A stretch of 64,000 nt of DNA, from contig NZ_CP091913.1 of NCBI RefSeq assembly GCF_022063185.1, positions 3,411,501-3,475,500 on the forward strand, read 5' to 3'. The DNA comes from Nostoc sp. UHCC 0870 (lineage in GTDB: Bacteria; Cyanobacteriota; Cyanobacteriia; Cyanobacteriales; Nostocaceae). The notes beneath the pieces were generated by a model. It was not told the DNA's origin, searched no databases, and saw only the letters and a list, made by a program, of their open reading frames with translations. Shown here one piece after another: positions 1 to 9,438 of the stretch; positions within the stretch are counted from its first letter, which is position 1; each line of letters begins with the position of its first letter. A program made the position numbers and the translations under genes.

Positions 1-468
1 TAGTTCGCCTTTTTTACGAGCTTTCTCAAGGTAGAACTGCACAATTTGGTGTAGAGTGCGATCGGCTGCTTGTAGTTCGTTGAAACGGTAGTGATTTACA
101 TCCGCCAGCATCACATCCCCTTTGGCTTCTATCTGCGCCCGTTCGACAAAGTTTCCTAGGTCTTCTTGCAGAATACTAGAGGTACAGGTGGGAGTTAATA
201 CAATTAAGTCTGGACTTTCCTCTGTATCTTTGCGGGTAATATTATCTACCACCTTTTCTTGAGAACCACGCGCCAACACGTTGCGGTCAACTACACTGGT
301 TGTCACTGGGGTAAAGTCCCTTTCCCGCGATAGCATGGAGCGCATGACGTTAAAGTAGTCGTCACCTATAGGCGCGTGCATGATGGCGTGGACGTTTTTA
401 AAAGAGGTGGCGACTCGCAGAGTGCCAATGTGGGCTGGCCCGGCATACATCCAGTAAGCTAATTTCAT
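1..468 (-). CDS. chlB: Light-independent protochlorophyllide reductase subunit B, N-terminal part (cut by window edge)
   Basis: The minus-strand reading frame opens with ATG at 468 and is open for 156 codons to the window edge. It begins [18 protein letters not shown], the characteristic ChlB N-terminus, and continues with [20 protein letters not shown] and [19 protein letters not shown], which are also diagnostic. ChlB pairs with ChlN as the catalytic component of the nitrogenase-like enzyme that reduces protochlorophyllide to chlorophyllide without light. Asp36 (second residue after HAPIG's Gly, in GDD) is the known aspartate ligand of the NB [4Fe-4S] cluster and is present. The gene is divergent from nifB. 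Only the first third of the roughly 510-residue protein is visible. Identification is firm. Confidence 0.95.
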   Translation of the reverse strand, partial: MKLAYWMYAGPAHIGTLRVATSFKNVHAIMHAPIGDDYFNVMRSMLSRERDFTPVTTSVVDRNVLARGSQEKVVDNITRKDTEESPDLIVLTPTCTSSILQEDLGNFVERAQIEAKGDVMLADVNHYRFNELQAADRTLHQIVQFYLEKARKKGEL

Positions 469-1914
469 TAATATGTTCTCCCTTGTAAATTTAAATTGGG
501 ACTGGGGACACTTCGACAAGTGATACAGTGAGCCTGTCGAACTGCTCAGTGCATCGCTGGGGACTGGGGACTGGGTAAAAATATTCCTTGTCTCCCTTGT
601 TTCCTTTGTCTCCCCCTGCTTTGCAGCCTATTTATTTTGATTGATTTTCCCAAAACTGGAAGCGTTTATGAAGTGGGGTATTTGGGTTTTTTTCTGATGT
701 TGCGATCGCTCAAAACTACTTCCTGATTATGATTCAGGTTGTACTTAAAACAACTTGATGCTTGTTAAATTACATGAATCTTAAAATTCAGCAAGTTTTG
801 TTATTAATTGGGAAGGATAGGTATTAATTACTTTTTTGTAGGCGGAGGGGAGTGGAGGTTTATCAAGAATGTGGATTAAATAAACAGGACTTACGCAACT
901 GGCATATTTTTTCTGTAGGGTGCGTGACGCAGCGAGAATATTTGAACGTAGTCATGAGACTTATCGCGTCACGCACCTGCGTAAGTCCTGAAATAATCAG
1001 GTTAGCCTGATTGAGAATGGTGCAAATTATCATTCTCTAGATTTCGAGAGTATTTAAACCTAGAATCAAAACAGAAATAAAGTTAAAATTATTGAAAATG
1101 ATCTGCATTAATATTGCCCTTTATCAAAGCTTGTAAAGCTTACTATATAAGACTTATCAGCACTATTGAATATCACTTTTAATTAAACATTAAAAAAATA
1201 TGAATTACATTTTTCCCTAAAAAAAAATGATATGTTGGATACAGAATTGAATTTCGCACGTATCTGGGGTATTACAACGTAATCTACCCCAGTTTTTCCC
1301 TCCTCAATCCCTTGCTAATTATGACTTTGAGCAAGATTTCTGGAGGATTTGAGTACAAAACTGTATAGTCATAAATTAGCCCAAACAGCACTCAAACCTT
1401 TGCTAGTATTGGGTCATAGATGAGTACAACTAAATCCTGAACCCCTTTCCATAAATACTCGTACCCCAACTAAAAAATACTAGAACCCCTACCCGAAAAG
1501 ATTTTTTAAACTTATTTAAACCCGCTCAAAATCACAGTTTTAGATTTTGAGTACAACCCTAATAAATCCAATAAATTCTATTCCAGAGTGTCGCAGCGAG
1601 GCAGTCAAAGACTACTGCTATAAATCTTATATCGCCAATCACTTAACGCTTCTACATAAAACAAAAGCGAAAAGTGAGTGGAGGGATGAGATAGCACTAT
1701 GCCTTCCTGAATAGAAGTCGCGGCTGTACACACAAATTCTACCAAGAACCAAAGTTGACACACACCAGCCGAAACCCCAGGACTTCATCGCCTAACCTAC
1801 TGAGCGAATCCGCTACAGGTAGTGTAACAGAAGCGACTTCCATTCGTCAGGCAACAAGAGTAGCAACAGCATCTCCCACAGTGGCAGCTAGTCCACCGAC
1901 CTTTGCGAAATTCA
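469..1914. other. Long divergent spacer between chlB and nifB
   Basis: This 1.4-kb stretch must hold the chlB and nifB promoters. I see no convincing gene. Positions 498-575 carry short direct repeats of the type GGGACTGGGGACTGG and the palindrome-like pair TTCGACAAG / CCTGTCGAA, common dispersed cyanobacterial repeats. An inverted-repeat element lies at 885-990. The rest is AT-rich without a recognisable element. Small open frames overlapping the nifB start (for example 1755-1949) have no family resemblance and are not annotated. Confidence 0.6.
885..990. repeat. Palindromic MITE-like element, 106 bp
   Basis: The outer arms CAGGACTTACGCA (885-897) and TGCGTAAGTCCTG (978-990) are perfect inverted copies. 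A second inner pair GGTGCGTGACGC (919-930) and GCGTCACGCACC (966-977) lies inside, so the transcript would fold into a long hairpin. Elements starting CAGGACTTACGCA are widespread in Nostoc-type genomes. It carries no gene. Confidence 0.8.
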
Positions 1915-3360
1915 ATGACACTACCAGTTACAGGCTCTTCCGTTACTGAATCGACCTCTACCCAAGCAAAATCAGGTGGTTGCGGATGCGATAGCAAAAG
2001 CAGCTCCACCGTGGAAATGGACGAAAAGCTTCAAGAACGCATTGCTAAACATCCCTGCTACAGCGAAGAAGCTCATCATCATTATGCCAGGTTGCACGTT
2101 GCAGTAGCTCCTGCCTGTAACATTCAGTGCAACTATTGCAATCGTAAATATGACTGCGCTAATGAAAGTCGTCCTGGAGTAGTTAGCGAATTACTCACAC
2201 CAGAAGAAGCAGCACACAAAGCTTTAGTAATTGCTGGCAAAATTCCCCAAATGACAGTTTTGGGAATTGCTGGCCCTGGCGATCCTCTGGCGAACCCAGA
2301 AAAGACTTTCCGCACCTTTGAGTTGATAGCAGACAAAGCCCCAGATATTAAGCTGTGTCTATCAACCAATGGTTTAATGCTGCCGGAATATATCGATCGC
2401 ATTAAACAACTAAATATCGACCACGTTACCATTACTCTGAATACTATTGACCCAGAAATCGGCGCACAGATTTATTCTTGGGTTCACTACAAACGTAAAC
2501 GCTATAGAGGCGTAGAAGGAGCTAAGATTCTCCTAGAGAAGCAGATGGAAGGCTTACAAGCCCTCAGAGAAGCTGACATCTTGTGCAAAGTCAACTCCGT
2601 CATGATTCCCGGTATCAACGACCAACATCTAGTTGAAGTCAACAAGATGATTCGGGAAAACGGTGCATTCTTGCACAACATCATGCCTCTAATTTCTGCA
2701 CCAGAACATGGTACACACTTCGGCTTAACAGGTCAGCGCGGCCCTTCCCAGAAAGAACTGAAATCAGTCCAAGACCAATGTGCCGGCAACATGAAAATGA
2801 TGCGCCATTGCCGCCAGTGCCGTGCCGATGCTGTAGGTTTGTTAGGAGAAGACCGCAGCCAAGAGTTTACCAAAGATAAATTCTTGGAAATGGATTCAGA
2901 ATACGACTTCGGTAAACGCCAAGAAGTACACGCAGGTATTGAAAAGTTTAGAGAAGAACTGAAAGTAGCGAAAGAAAAGGTATTGATTGGCAAGCAACAA
3001 GTTGCCAACAGCCCTAAAATCTTAGTTGCAGTCGCAACCAAAGGCGGCGGATTAGTTAACCAACATTTCGGTCATGTGAAGGAATTCCAAGTTTACGAAG
3101 TGGATGGTAGCGAAGTTAAGTTTATCAGTCACCGTAAGGTAGATCACTATTGTCAAGGTGGATACGGCGAAGCTGCCACATTTGACAATATTGTGAAAAC
3201 AATAGCAGATTGCAAAGCAGTTTTAGTTGCCAAAATTGGCGAATCCCCCAAAGAAAAACTGCTCCAAGCTGGCATACAGACCGTAGAAGCTTACGACGTG
3301 ATTGAGAAAGTTGCTTTAGAGTTTCACGAGCAATACGTCAAGGAAGGGAATAAGGAATAG
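1915..3360 (+). CDS. nifB: Nitrogenase cofactor biosynthesis protein NifB
   Basis: NifB is the radical SAM enzyme that fuses two [4Fe-4S] clusters and inserts the central carbide to make NifB-co, the precursor of FeMo-co. I use ATG 1915 ([13 protein letters not shown], 481 aa), the usual cyanobacterial N-terminus; a TTG four codons earlier (1903) is in frame but less likely. The radical SAM motif CNIQCNYC gives Cys68, Cys72 and Cys75. AdoMet-binding [12 protein letters not shown] follows. The C-terminal third (about residues 365-470, [19 protein letters not shown]) is the NifX-like cofactor-binding domain. The gene is full length. fdxN follows after 105 nt with a clear AAGGAG ribosome site, so the two are probably cotranscribed in heterocysts. 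Confidence 0.97.
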   Translation: MTLPVTGSSVTESTSTQAKSGGCGCDSKSSSTVEMDEKLQERIAKHPCYSEEAHHHYARLHVAVAPACNIQCNYCNRKYDCANESRPGVVSELLTPEEAAHKALVIAGKIPQMTVLGIAGPGDPLANPEKTFRTFELIADKAPDIKLCLSTNGLMLPEYIDRIKQLNIDHVTITLNTIDPEIGAQIYSWVHYKRKRYRGVEGAKILLEKQMEGLQALREADILCKVNSVMIPGINDQHLVEVNKMIRENGAFLHNIMPLISAPEHGTHFGLTGQRGPSQKELKSVQDQCAGNMKMMRHCRQCRADAVGLLGEDRSQEFTKDKFLEMDSEYDFGKRQEVHAGIEKFREELKVAKEKVLIGKQQVANSPKILVAVATKGGGLVNQHFGHVKEFQVYEVDGSEVKFISHRKVDHYCQGGYGEAATFDNIVKTIADCKAVLVAKIGESPKEKLLQAGIQTVEAYDVIEKVALEFHEQYVKEGNKE

Positions 3361-3465
3361 GTTATAGGGAACAGGTTACAGGGAACAGATGATTTCCTAT
3401 CACCTGTCACCCGTCACCTGTCCCCTCTCCTCACTCACTACTCCCACTCAACAAGGAGAATAGTC

Positions 3466-3789
3466 ATGGCTTACCAAATCACCAGCCAATGTATTTCCTG
3501 CAAGCTTTGTCTGTCTGTATGTCCTACTGGTGCAATCAAGATTGCTGAAGACGGTCAACACTGGATTGATACGGAACTATGTACAAATTGCGTTGGTAGC
3601 ATTCACACCGTCCCTCAATGTAAAGCTGGTTGCCCCACCTGCGATGGTTGCGTTAAAGTACCTAGCGATTATTGGGAAGGTTGGTTTGCTAACTACAACC
3701 GAGTTATAGCGAAATTGACAAAAAAACAAGACTATTGGGATCGTTGGTTTAATTGTTATTCTCAAAAATTCATGCTATCAAATAACTAA
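3466..3789 (+). CDS. fdxN: Ferredoxin-like protein FdxN with a replaced C-terminus (probably split by an fdxN element)
   Basis: A 2[4Fe-4S] bacterial-type ferredoxin encoded directly after nifB. The first cluster motif CISCKLCLSVC (Cys9, 12, 15, 19) and the second Cys-rich block (CTNCVG, then QCKAGCPTCDGC) are intact, followed by the family's conserved VPSDYWEGWFANYNRVIAKL tract. After NCYSQKF the sequence ends abruptly as MLSNN-stop at residue 107. As I recall the family, these proteins continue with a further polar tail of a few to about a dozen residues. The divergence starts just after TATTC at 3757-3761, and nifS/nifU do not follow. In Nostoc sp. PCC 7120 exactly this gene is interrupted by an excisable element in vegetative cells. 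The protein made from this arrangement may still bind its clusters. Confidence 0.93.
   Translation: MAYQITSQCISCKLCLSVCPTGAIKIAEDGQHWIDTELCTNCVGSIHTVPQCKAGCPTCDGCVKVPSDYWEGWFANYNRVIAKLTKKQDYWDRWFNCYSQKFMLSNN
3757..3761 (+). other. Candidate left recombination core (TATTC) of an fdxN element
   Basis: TATTC lies inside the Tyr-Ser codons of fdxN (TGT TAT TCT) at the point after which fdxN similarity is lost. Published work on PCC 7120 places excision of the fdxN element by XisF at a TATTC repeat in this gene. The pentamer alone is weak evidence. The combination of gene, position, C-terminal divergence and absence of nifS makes it plausible. No partner site carrying an fdxN 3' end is visible up to 64000. 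Confidence 0.6.
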
Positions 3790-3922
3790 AAAGGCTTATT
3801 TTGCAACGTTTCATGAATATCTGCGTCAAGTCGCTTTGCTCATTCCATCGCCGCAAGTAACTATGAAACATTCCTCTAGGATTAAAAAAAGGGTGTTTAA
3901 AAATAGCAATTGTAAAATCAGA

Positions 3923-4771
3923 TTATTTTTTATTGTTTTTACTTTCCCCCATAAAATCTCCGAAATAACCGAAATTGCGCTCTTCTTGAGCAATATCTGG
4001 CAAATCAATAGATGTTAAAAAGTTAACCCAATTAGTCTTCAAAGTATTATCTTGTGAATTAGTCTGAAGTAGTTTCCCTAAGTCAGTGAGGGCATCATAC
4101 CAAATATTTTGATTAAAATAAGTTAGATACCTCTGAGATTTTGCCGCTTTTAATCTTATATCTAGCTCTTTTGTGAGAGCAATTCTTTCTATCCAGGCAT
4201 CAACGTAAAAATATTTAGCTTCTGCTTCTGGTTGTCCACAATAGATTTTAAAATACCAATGATATTTCTTACCTATTTTTAGAGAATATTGAGGGTTAGA
4301 TGGCAGGGTAATATTTATGAATGCTGATACTGGAGGAAGTTTTAAAAATGTTCGGTAGATATCTTCCCCAGCTTCATCCTGTAAAATAAATTCTCCATTG
4401 CGAATGTTATTAGGTAACTCAGGAACATAGACCCAAAAGGTGGGATGCTCAGAAATGGTTGAGGCCAGAAAAGATATAGAGCCTTGGATATTATCCAATC
4501 TTTCTTTACCAGGAACTAAAGCAGTAACTGGAATCTTGAGTGCTGGACAATCATTGCGACTAGTTCCGCCTCTACGACGACCGAGGGGCGCGCCATTGTC
4601 TGGTAACTGGAGTTGCTGAATTAACTGATTTTTCTGACTACTGGCATGAGTCGTGTATGATTTAATAACTGATGCCTCTATTGGTAAAGCAGAAGTTGCC
4701 AAACTAGCGATCGCCAAAGCAACAAAGTATTTTAGGCTAATCAATGATAAAGGCAGTGCTTTCTGAGTCAT
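3923..4771 (-). CDS. DUF928 secreted protein
   Basis: This 282-residue protein has an N-terminal hydrophobic segment (ISLKYFVALAIASLATSALPIEA) that looks like a cleavable signal peptide. It then has the family hallmark GAPLGRRRGGTSRNDCPAL followed by TALVPG and a beta-rich body with FWVYVPEL and KYHWYFKIYC, all typical of the cyanobacterial DUF928 family. Function is unknown; the protein is predicted periplasmic. It starts 18 nt downstream of the CHASE2 kinase stop and is surely cotranscribed with it. DUF928, CHASE2, CHAT/NB-ARC and haemagglutinin genes commonly travel together in Nostocales, so a role in surface or envelope signalling is inferred only from context. Confidence 0.85.
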   Translation of the reverse strand: MTQKALPLSLISLKYFVALAIASLATSALPIEASVIKSYTTHASSQKNQLIQQLQLPDNGAPLGRRRGGTSRNDCPALKIPVTALVPGKERLDNIQGSISFLASTISEHPTFWVYVPELPNNIRNGEFILQDEAGEDIYRTFLKLPPVSAFINITLPSNPQYSLKIGKKYHWYFKIYCGQPEAEAKYFYVDAWIERIALTKELDIRLKAAKSQRYLTYFNQNIWYDALTDLGKLLQTNSQDNTLKTNWVNFLTSIDLPDIAQEERNFGYFGDFMGESKNNKK

Positions 4772-4789
4772 AGTTCACTAGATTAAGTG

Positions 4790-6994
4790 TTAGCGATATC
4801 TGGAACTGAACCAGACAAATGTGACTGGGACAGTTACTAGTAATAGTGCGGGTGGAATGAGTGGTATCCATCCGCCATTGATCAATGTGAGATAGCAAAT
4901 AGCGAAAAGTAGGAAAAGTGCGATCGCTACGGCTAGTCCCAGATACAGGGGACGACGAATCGACCAAGCAAGCATACCCCCAAACATTGACCATCCCAAG
5001 ATCCACAATGCTTCTAGCCAACTAGGCCACCACCAAATTAAGGGTCGCCCATCAAGAACTGCACTGAGAATTTGAGCGATCGCCTGAGCCTGAACAAATA
5101 TTCCTGGTATTTGTTTCCGACTGGGGATGGCTGTAGCACTATAGGGGGTTTTCCATTGATCGGCGGTGCTGGCGGCAGTTACTCCTATAATCACTAGCCG
5201 ATCTTTCAGCGATTTGATTAATTCAGGGGTAACTCGATTTTCTAAAATCTCTTTGAGAGACAATTGCTGGGCAATCTCTACAGGAGAGTGTAAGGAACGA
5301 TAATTCAACAGTATTTGATAACCAGAGGCATCTATGTTTTGATAACCACTGGTATGGGTTGTTAATTGCTTGAATACTACTTTGCCAAGCTGTAGTTGTC
5401 CATCGGCTGTCACAGTTGATTTAATACCTTGATTATCTAGATAGTGGAATGCTGTTTGGAGACTAAAGGCATATTGTGTATTACAAGCAGAGGTGACTGG
5501 AGGGGTTAAATGTAAGAGATGGCGACGAGCAACTTCGTCATCATCTGCGACAAAATCACTAAAGCCCACCCGTGATTCTGGTATTTCTGGTGGTGGTGGA
5601 ATGGCAGTTGGGGCATCATCTTCAGGTGCGGAAACTTTACAAGGAGCAAAAAAGCGAGTATCCGAGTGTAAGCGATTTGCTAAATCAGGATATTCCGAAC
5701 TGACGGGAAAATCTCGATAGATATCTAAACCTATGGTTCTTGGTTGATATTGTTCTAGTTTTTCTATCAGTTGCAGCAGTGCTTGATCAGATAAAGACCA
5801 TCTGATCGGCATTTTTAGGCGATTTTGATATTGAATATCAGCTTCATCAATAGTCACCAACAGTAGGCGCGGATCTGGTTTTTCGATTGGTCGTAAAGCC
5901 ATTAGGTGATCGAAACTTTTTAATTCCCAAGGTTGGAGTATGCCTACATATCTGATACCCGTGATTAAGAAGGCGATCGCTAAACTCACACTAATCACTT
6001 TACAGAGATTGCGCCAAGTGCTGACCAATGTACCAGTAGCTAAGGTTATTCCTGTCGATGAAGATAACTCTTTTTTCCCTGCACTTAATTCATTAATTTG
6101 CAGGTCTTGGTTACGACTGACCCTGAGTTGCTCTAATATTACCTGCGGTTTTAGAGGACGCTCATGGGGCGCAGGTATCATCATATCGTCGATTAAATTT
6201 GCTAACCCTGAAGAAATTTGGGGTGCTTGATGTCGCCAAATTAACCGATCTGTTTGGGGATCTTTTGGTAAATCATTGGGGTGTATACCTGTGAATAAAT
6301 TCACAAAAGTCCGCCCTAGAGCAAAATAATCTGATTGATAACCGGCTTGGCCATTAATTTGTTCTGGTGCTGTATATCCCAGAGAATAAACTCTAGTAAT
6401 GTCACCTCCTTCTAATTTTTCGGCATAAGTCATGGTCACTTGTCTGGCTGCGCCAAAGTCAATCAATATCAGTTGTCCATCTGGACAAATCATGATATTG
6501 GATGGCTTAATATCTCGGTGTAAAACTTTCTCTCTATGCAATTGTTCTAATAAATTTATCAGTTGCAGTAACCAATCAATTGCTAATTCTTCAGATAATA
6601 TTCCATGTTCTTCTAACCAATTAGCTAGATTCTGTCCGGGAATTTTCTCCATTACCAGACAATGCAATTTTTCATGTCTATCTTTGGGAGAAAAACAGAA
6701 ATAAGTATCAATTTGAGGTACTCTCAGATGTCTTAATTGTTTGAGAATCTTAGCTTCTTGCTCAAACAGTTCAATTAATCGACGGCGATTACTCGTCAGA
6801 ACTTTGAGAACTTTTGTTGTTCCTAAGTTATCTATTTCAAATATTTCTGTATGATGATTTTGATTTAATTCTCGTAATGGCTTAATCACATAATAACGCT
6901 CATTTATGATTAAGCTAGAGCCACAACTCTGGCAAAACTCTTGATCGTCAGGATTTTTGCGATGAAGACACCAGGGATTGATACAGTAGCTCAT
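4790..6994 (-). CDS. Serine/threonine protein kinase with C-terminal CHASE2 sensor
   Basis: The 734-residue product begins with a four-cysteine zinc ribbon (Cys4, 9, 21, 24). The eukaryotic-type kinase domain spans about residues 33-290, with the catalytic loop HRDIKPSN near 159 and DFGAAR near 179, so it should be active. A transmembrane segment near 335-352 leads into an extracytoplasmic CHASE2 domain (about 355-650; LKSFDHLMALRPIEKPDPRLLLVTIDEADI). The protein ends with about three transmembrane helices (660-730). It is a membrane kinase that would transmit an external cue to cytoplasmic Ser/Thr phosphorylation. The ligand and substrates are unknown. DUF928 follows in the same operon; the NB-ARC gene lies 37 nt upstream on the same strand. 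Confidence 0.93.
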   Translation of the reverse strand: MSYCINPWCLHRKNPDDQEFCQSCGSSLIINERYYVIKPLRELNQNHHTEIFEIDNLGTTKVLKVLTSNRRRLIELFEQEAKILKQLRHLRVPQIDTYFCFSPKDRHEKLHCLVMEKIPGQNLANWLEEHGILSEELAIDWLLQLINLLEQLHREKVLHRDIKPSNIMICPDGQLILIDFGAARQVTMTYAEKLEGGDITRVYSLGYTAPEQINGQAGYQSDYFALGRTFVNLFTGIHPNDLPKDPQTDRLIWRHQAPQISSGLANLIDDMMIPAPHERPLKPQVILEQLRVSRNQDLQINELSAGKKELSSSTGITLATGTLVSTWRNLCKVISVSLAIAFLITGIRYVGILQPWELKSFDHLMALRPIEKPDPRLLLVTIDEADIQYQNRLKMPIRWSLSDQALLQLIEKLEQYQPRTIGLDIYRDFPVSSEYPDLANRLHSDTRFFAPCKVSAPEDDAPTAIPPPPEIPESRVGFSDFVADDDEVARRHLLHLTPPVTSACNTQYAFSLQTAFHYLDNQGIKSTVTADGQLQLGKVVFKQLTTHTSGYQNIDASGYQILLNYRSLHSPVEIAQQLSLKEILENRVTPELIKSLKDRLVIIGVTAASTADQWKTPYSATAIPSRKQIPGIFVQAQAIAQILSAVLDGRPLIWWWPSWLEALWILGWSMFGGMLAWSIRRPLYLGLAVAIALFLLFAICYLTLINGGWIPLIPPALLLVTVPVTFVWFSSRYR

Positions 6995-7031
6995 ATTGCA
7001 ATATTTTATACTGAGAACACACGATTAATTG

Positions 7032-8771
7032 TTATCGATAGCTGATATTAGTGAGGTCTAATTTTAGTTCTAAAAGCAGACTTTCAATATTGCTTTTGGC
7101 ATAACCAACAACCAGGGGAGTTTTCCCATGCAACACAGAGAGAATTTTAGTTAAGTGTTCTTCAATCAGATTTTCATCTTTTAAAATTTTACATAGTTGG
7201 TTTTTGATGGGTTTAAGAATGAGGCGGACTTGCATTTCTTGGATGACTACATCTGTTTGTCTCTTTTTTACCAGAGCAAGAATTCGCAAAAGTTCAATTT
7301 TCTCAATTTTTTGATGTCTGGCGAATTCCTGAATCTCTGTACAAATATGCTCACAAATTTGGTTGATCACATATTGAGAAATTACAGGCTGCTGAAGTGA
7401 GAATACCACATCTTCTTCCACAACAGTTCTTTCAATTAGCGATCGCCTCAAGAGAGATTCTATGGCTTCGATTAATTCTGCTTGCGCCACAGGTGCTAAA
7501 ATGTCGGCACGTAATTGATACAGGGAAATTGGTTGACACTCAATTGCCAGCCAGTAGAGAATTTCTTGTTCCAGAGCCGATATATACTCGAATTGCTCGT
7601 CTAAAATATCGTTCAGCTCACCAAAAACAATCGTCTCTTGTTTCAAGAAGGCGGAAACTTTGCCACCAAACAATTCTTGAATGGTATTAGCCACTATTTT
7701 TAAAGCTAAAGGATTACCCCGATAAAGTTGTATCAAGTCGTCCCAACTATCTTGATCTAACAATTTCTTCTCTCGGAAGATTTCCTTGGCTTGTGAGTCT
7801 AGCCCTTTGAGAGATAATGAGCGAACAGGACTGTTTTCTCCTTCCATCAGGACAATTTCTCTTGGTTTCTCACGAGCTATCCACATCAAACAGCTACGAT
7901 GAGATTCTTGCCCTAATCGTCTGAGTAACTTGCCATAACTTTGATATCCTTCTCGATAATGTCCAGAAAAATGACTAATTTGCTGGATTCCTGTGGTTGT
8001 ATCTAGAACGATTAGACAACGGTGTTGGCGCAGCAGACCAATAAAATTAGAGATTTGAGCGTCAATATCTTCTGCTATCACATAATTATTTAGCTGTGGT
8101 GAAATAAGTTGTGTGAGTTCCGCCAACAGTTGGCTGACTGATGGATCTTTTCGCAAATCTCGCCAAACCACAGACTCAAATTCATGCTGTGTCTGTTGAG
8201 TGCAATGTGCGGCTAGCGTTGTTTTGCCAATTCCCCCCATTCCTACAACTGCTAATAGTCGGCAACGATCATTGATGAGCCACTCTTTTAATGTGCTAAG
8301 TTCTTGAGTGCGCCCATAGAAAATACCGATTTCTGGTACTTCACCCCAATACAATTGGGGTTTTGTCTGAGGGCTGGTGAGGTGATCGGCTACACTAGGT
8401 ACAACGCCATCACTACTGCTGTGAGATTGTCTTTCCTCTATCTTATTGATGCTGGCTTGTGACAAAGGATTGATCAATTCAGAAGAATATATGACTTTCT
8501 CTGGTATTCCTCCCCACAACCGCTCAATCATAAATCGGAAATTAGTTTTACTAATGTCCTCTTCCAAGGCTTCCGACAATAATTTCCACAGTTTGGGAGC
8601 TGCTACTTGTTTGATGTAACCCAGGCTGTACTGACAAGTTTCTGCAATCTGTTCATAGGTCTTAGCTTGCCAAGCTCCTCTCAATATAGTAGTCTCCACA
8701 TCTCTCAAGTGCTGACCTGTGTTATTGAGAAGGACATTATCTATAGTTTTTATGACTTCTTCCACATTCAT
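7032..8771 (-). CDS. NB-ARC (STAND) NTPase with N-terminal vMAP-type HTH domain
   Basis: Residues 1-85 (MNVEEVIKTIDNVL...TYEQIAETCQYSLGYIKQ) match the small helix-turn-helix domain found at the start of vWA-MoxR-associated and NB-ARC proteins of cyanobacteria. The NB-ARC module follows: Walker A VGMGGIGKTTLA near residue 175, Walker B CLIVLDTT near 260, and GNPLALKIVA near 355. The protein ends at 579 aa without WD40, TPR or an obvious effector domain, so it may signal through a partner. STAND NTPases act as stimulus-triggered switches; here that is inferred from family. A short decayed paralogue of the N-terminus lies at 60636-60788. The upstream region carries two strong palindromes. Confidence 0.9.
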   Translation of the reverse strand: MNVEEVIKTIDNVLLNNTGQHLRDVETTILRGAWQAKTYEQIAETCQYSLGYIKQVAAPKLWKLLSEALEEDISKTNFRFMIERLWGGIPEKVIYSSELINPLSQASINKIEERQSHSSSDGVVPSVADHLTSPQTKPQLYWGEVPEIGIFYGRTQELSTLKEWLINDRCRLLAVVGMGGIGKTTLAAHCTQQTQHEFESVVWRDLRKDPSVSQLLAELTQLISPQLNNYVIAEDIDAQISNFIGLLRQHRCLIVLDTTTGIQQISHFSGHYREGYQSYGKLLRRLGQESHRSCLMWIAREKPREIVLMEGENSPVRSLSLKGLDSQAKEIFREKKLLDQDSWDDLIQLYRGNPLALKIVANTIQELFGGKVSAFLKQETIVFGELNDILDEQFEYISALEQEILYWLAIECQPISLYQLRADILAPVAQAELIEAIESLLRRSLIERTVVEEDVVFSLQQPVISQYVINQICEHICTEIQEFARHQKIEKIELLRILALVKKRQTDVVIQEMQVRLILKPIKNQLCKILKDENLIEEHLTKILSVLHGKTPLVVGYAKSNIESLLLELKLDLTNISYR

Positions 8772-9010
8772 GGACGGTTAAGAGTATACATAAATTACTT
8801 TCTATAGATTAACTCTTATATTAACTTTATTTAAATATGAGAGTACATATTTACCGCCATTGTTATGTTACCACCTAAAAATAGTACCAACAATCCGTAT
8901 TGACTATTTTTAACCAAAATTTAGCAAAAAAACTTTATAAATTTGAGTAAAGCCTATAATTACAGTTTTTCCTCAATAATATTGCCCAGCCAGTCATAAA
9001 ATCGTTCCTA

Positions 9011-9049
9011 TGACTCCAGAAACAACTGATTCAGTTGTTTCTGGAGTCA
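9011..9049. promoter_or_regulatory. 39-bp near-perfect palindrome
   Basis: The left arm TGACTCCAGAAACAACTGA (9011-9029) and the right arm TCAGTTGTTTCTGGAGTCA (9031-9049) are exact reverse complements around one central base. No T-run follows on either side, and neither flanking gene ends here, so it is not an ordinary terminator. It may be an operator for a dimeric regulator, a hairpin in a leader RNA, or the end of an undetected small RNA. Confidence 0.6.
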
Positions 9050-9153
9050 CTATCCTCGATAATTTTACTCAGCATTCAGATAAAAAAATATTCTGTAAAG
9101 TTTTATCAAGAGATAAACTAAATTTAATCTTGGTTTATTAACGTAACAACATG

Positions 9154-9182
9154 AACCTTTATTAACTTAGTTAATAAAGGTT
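9154..9182. promoter_or_regulatory. 29-bp palindrome upstream of the PAS-AraC gene
   Basis: AACCTTTATTAACT (9154-9167) and AGTTAATAAAGGTT (9169-9182) are perfect inverted copies with one base between them. It lies about 260 bp upstream of the PAS-AraC start and 105 bp from the preceding palindrome. Confidence 0.5.
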
Positions 9183-9438
9183 TGAGATTAACTTAACTAC
9201 TAAGTACAATTTTGCCCATACTTGCAAAAGTTGCGCTTTTGGTCAAATTTTGACCAATTCCATTTACCCTGCTAGTACATTTGCTCTAAGTTTAGATCGT
9301 TGTGCTATGTGAATGCCGTCAAACCCAATTAAATAGACTACCTGACACGGCTGCATCTTTACCATCATTCCTAAAATGTGTTTTCAGTAAGTGGTTTTCT
9401 ATTTCGGATCAGTCTATTAATTAAAGTGAGGTTGAACT

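Larger units (their letters stand above)
8772..9438. other. Divergent spacer between NB-ARC and PAS-AraC genes
   Basis: This 667-nt stretch has no gene but two strikingly regular palindromes (9011-9049 and 9154-9182, listed separately). The first 60 nt upstream of the NB-ARC start, with GAGTATACAT and a run of TTATATTAACTTTATT, resemble the region upstream of the NB-ARC remnant at 60790-60870, supporting common descent of the two loci. Confidence 0.6.

Noticed and set aside
498..575. Short GGGACTGGGGACTGG repeats as a possible CRISPR
   Set aside because: The units are very short, without regular unique spacers, and of a type scattered through Nostoc genomes.
1755..1949. Small frame upstream of and overlapping nifB
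   Set aside because: Low-complexity Ser/Thr composition, out of frame with nifB, and no ribosome site.
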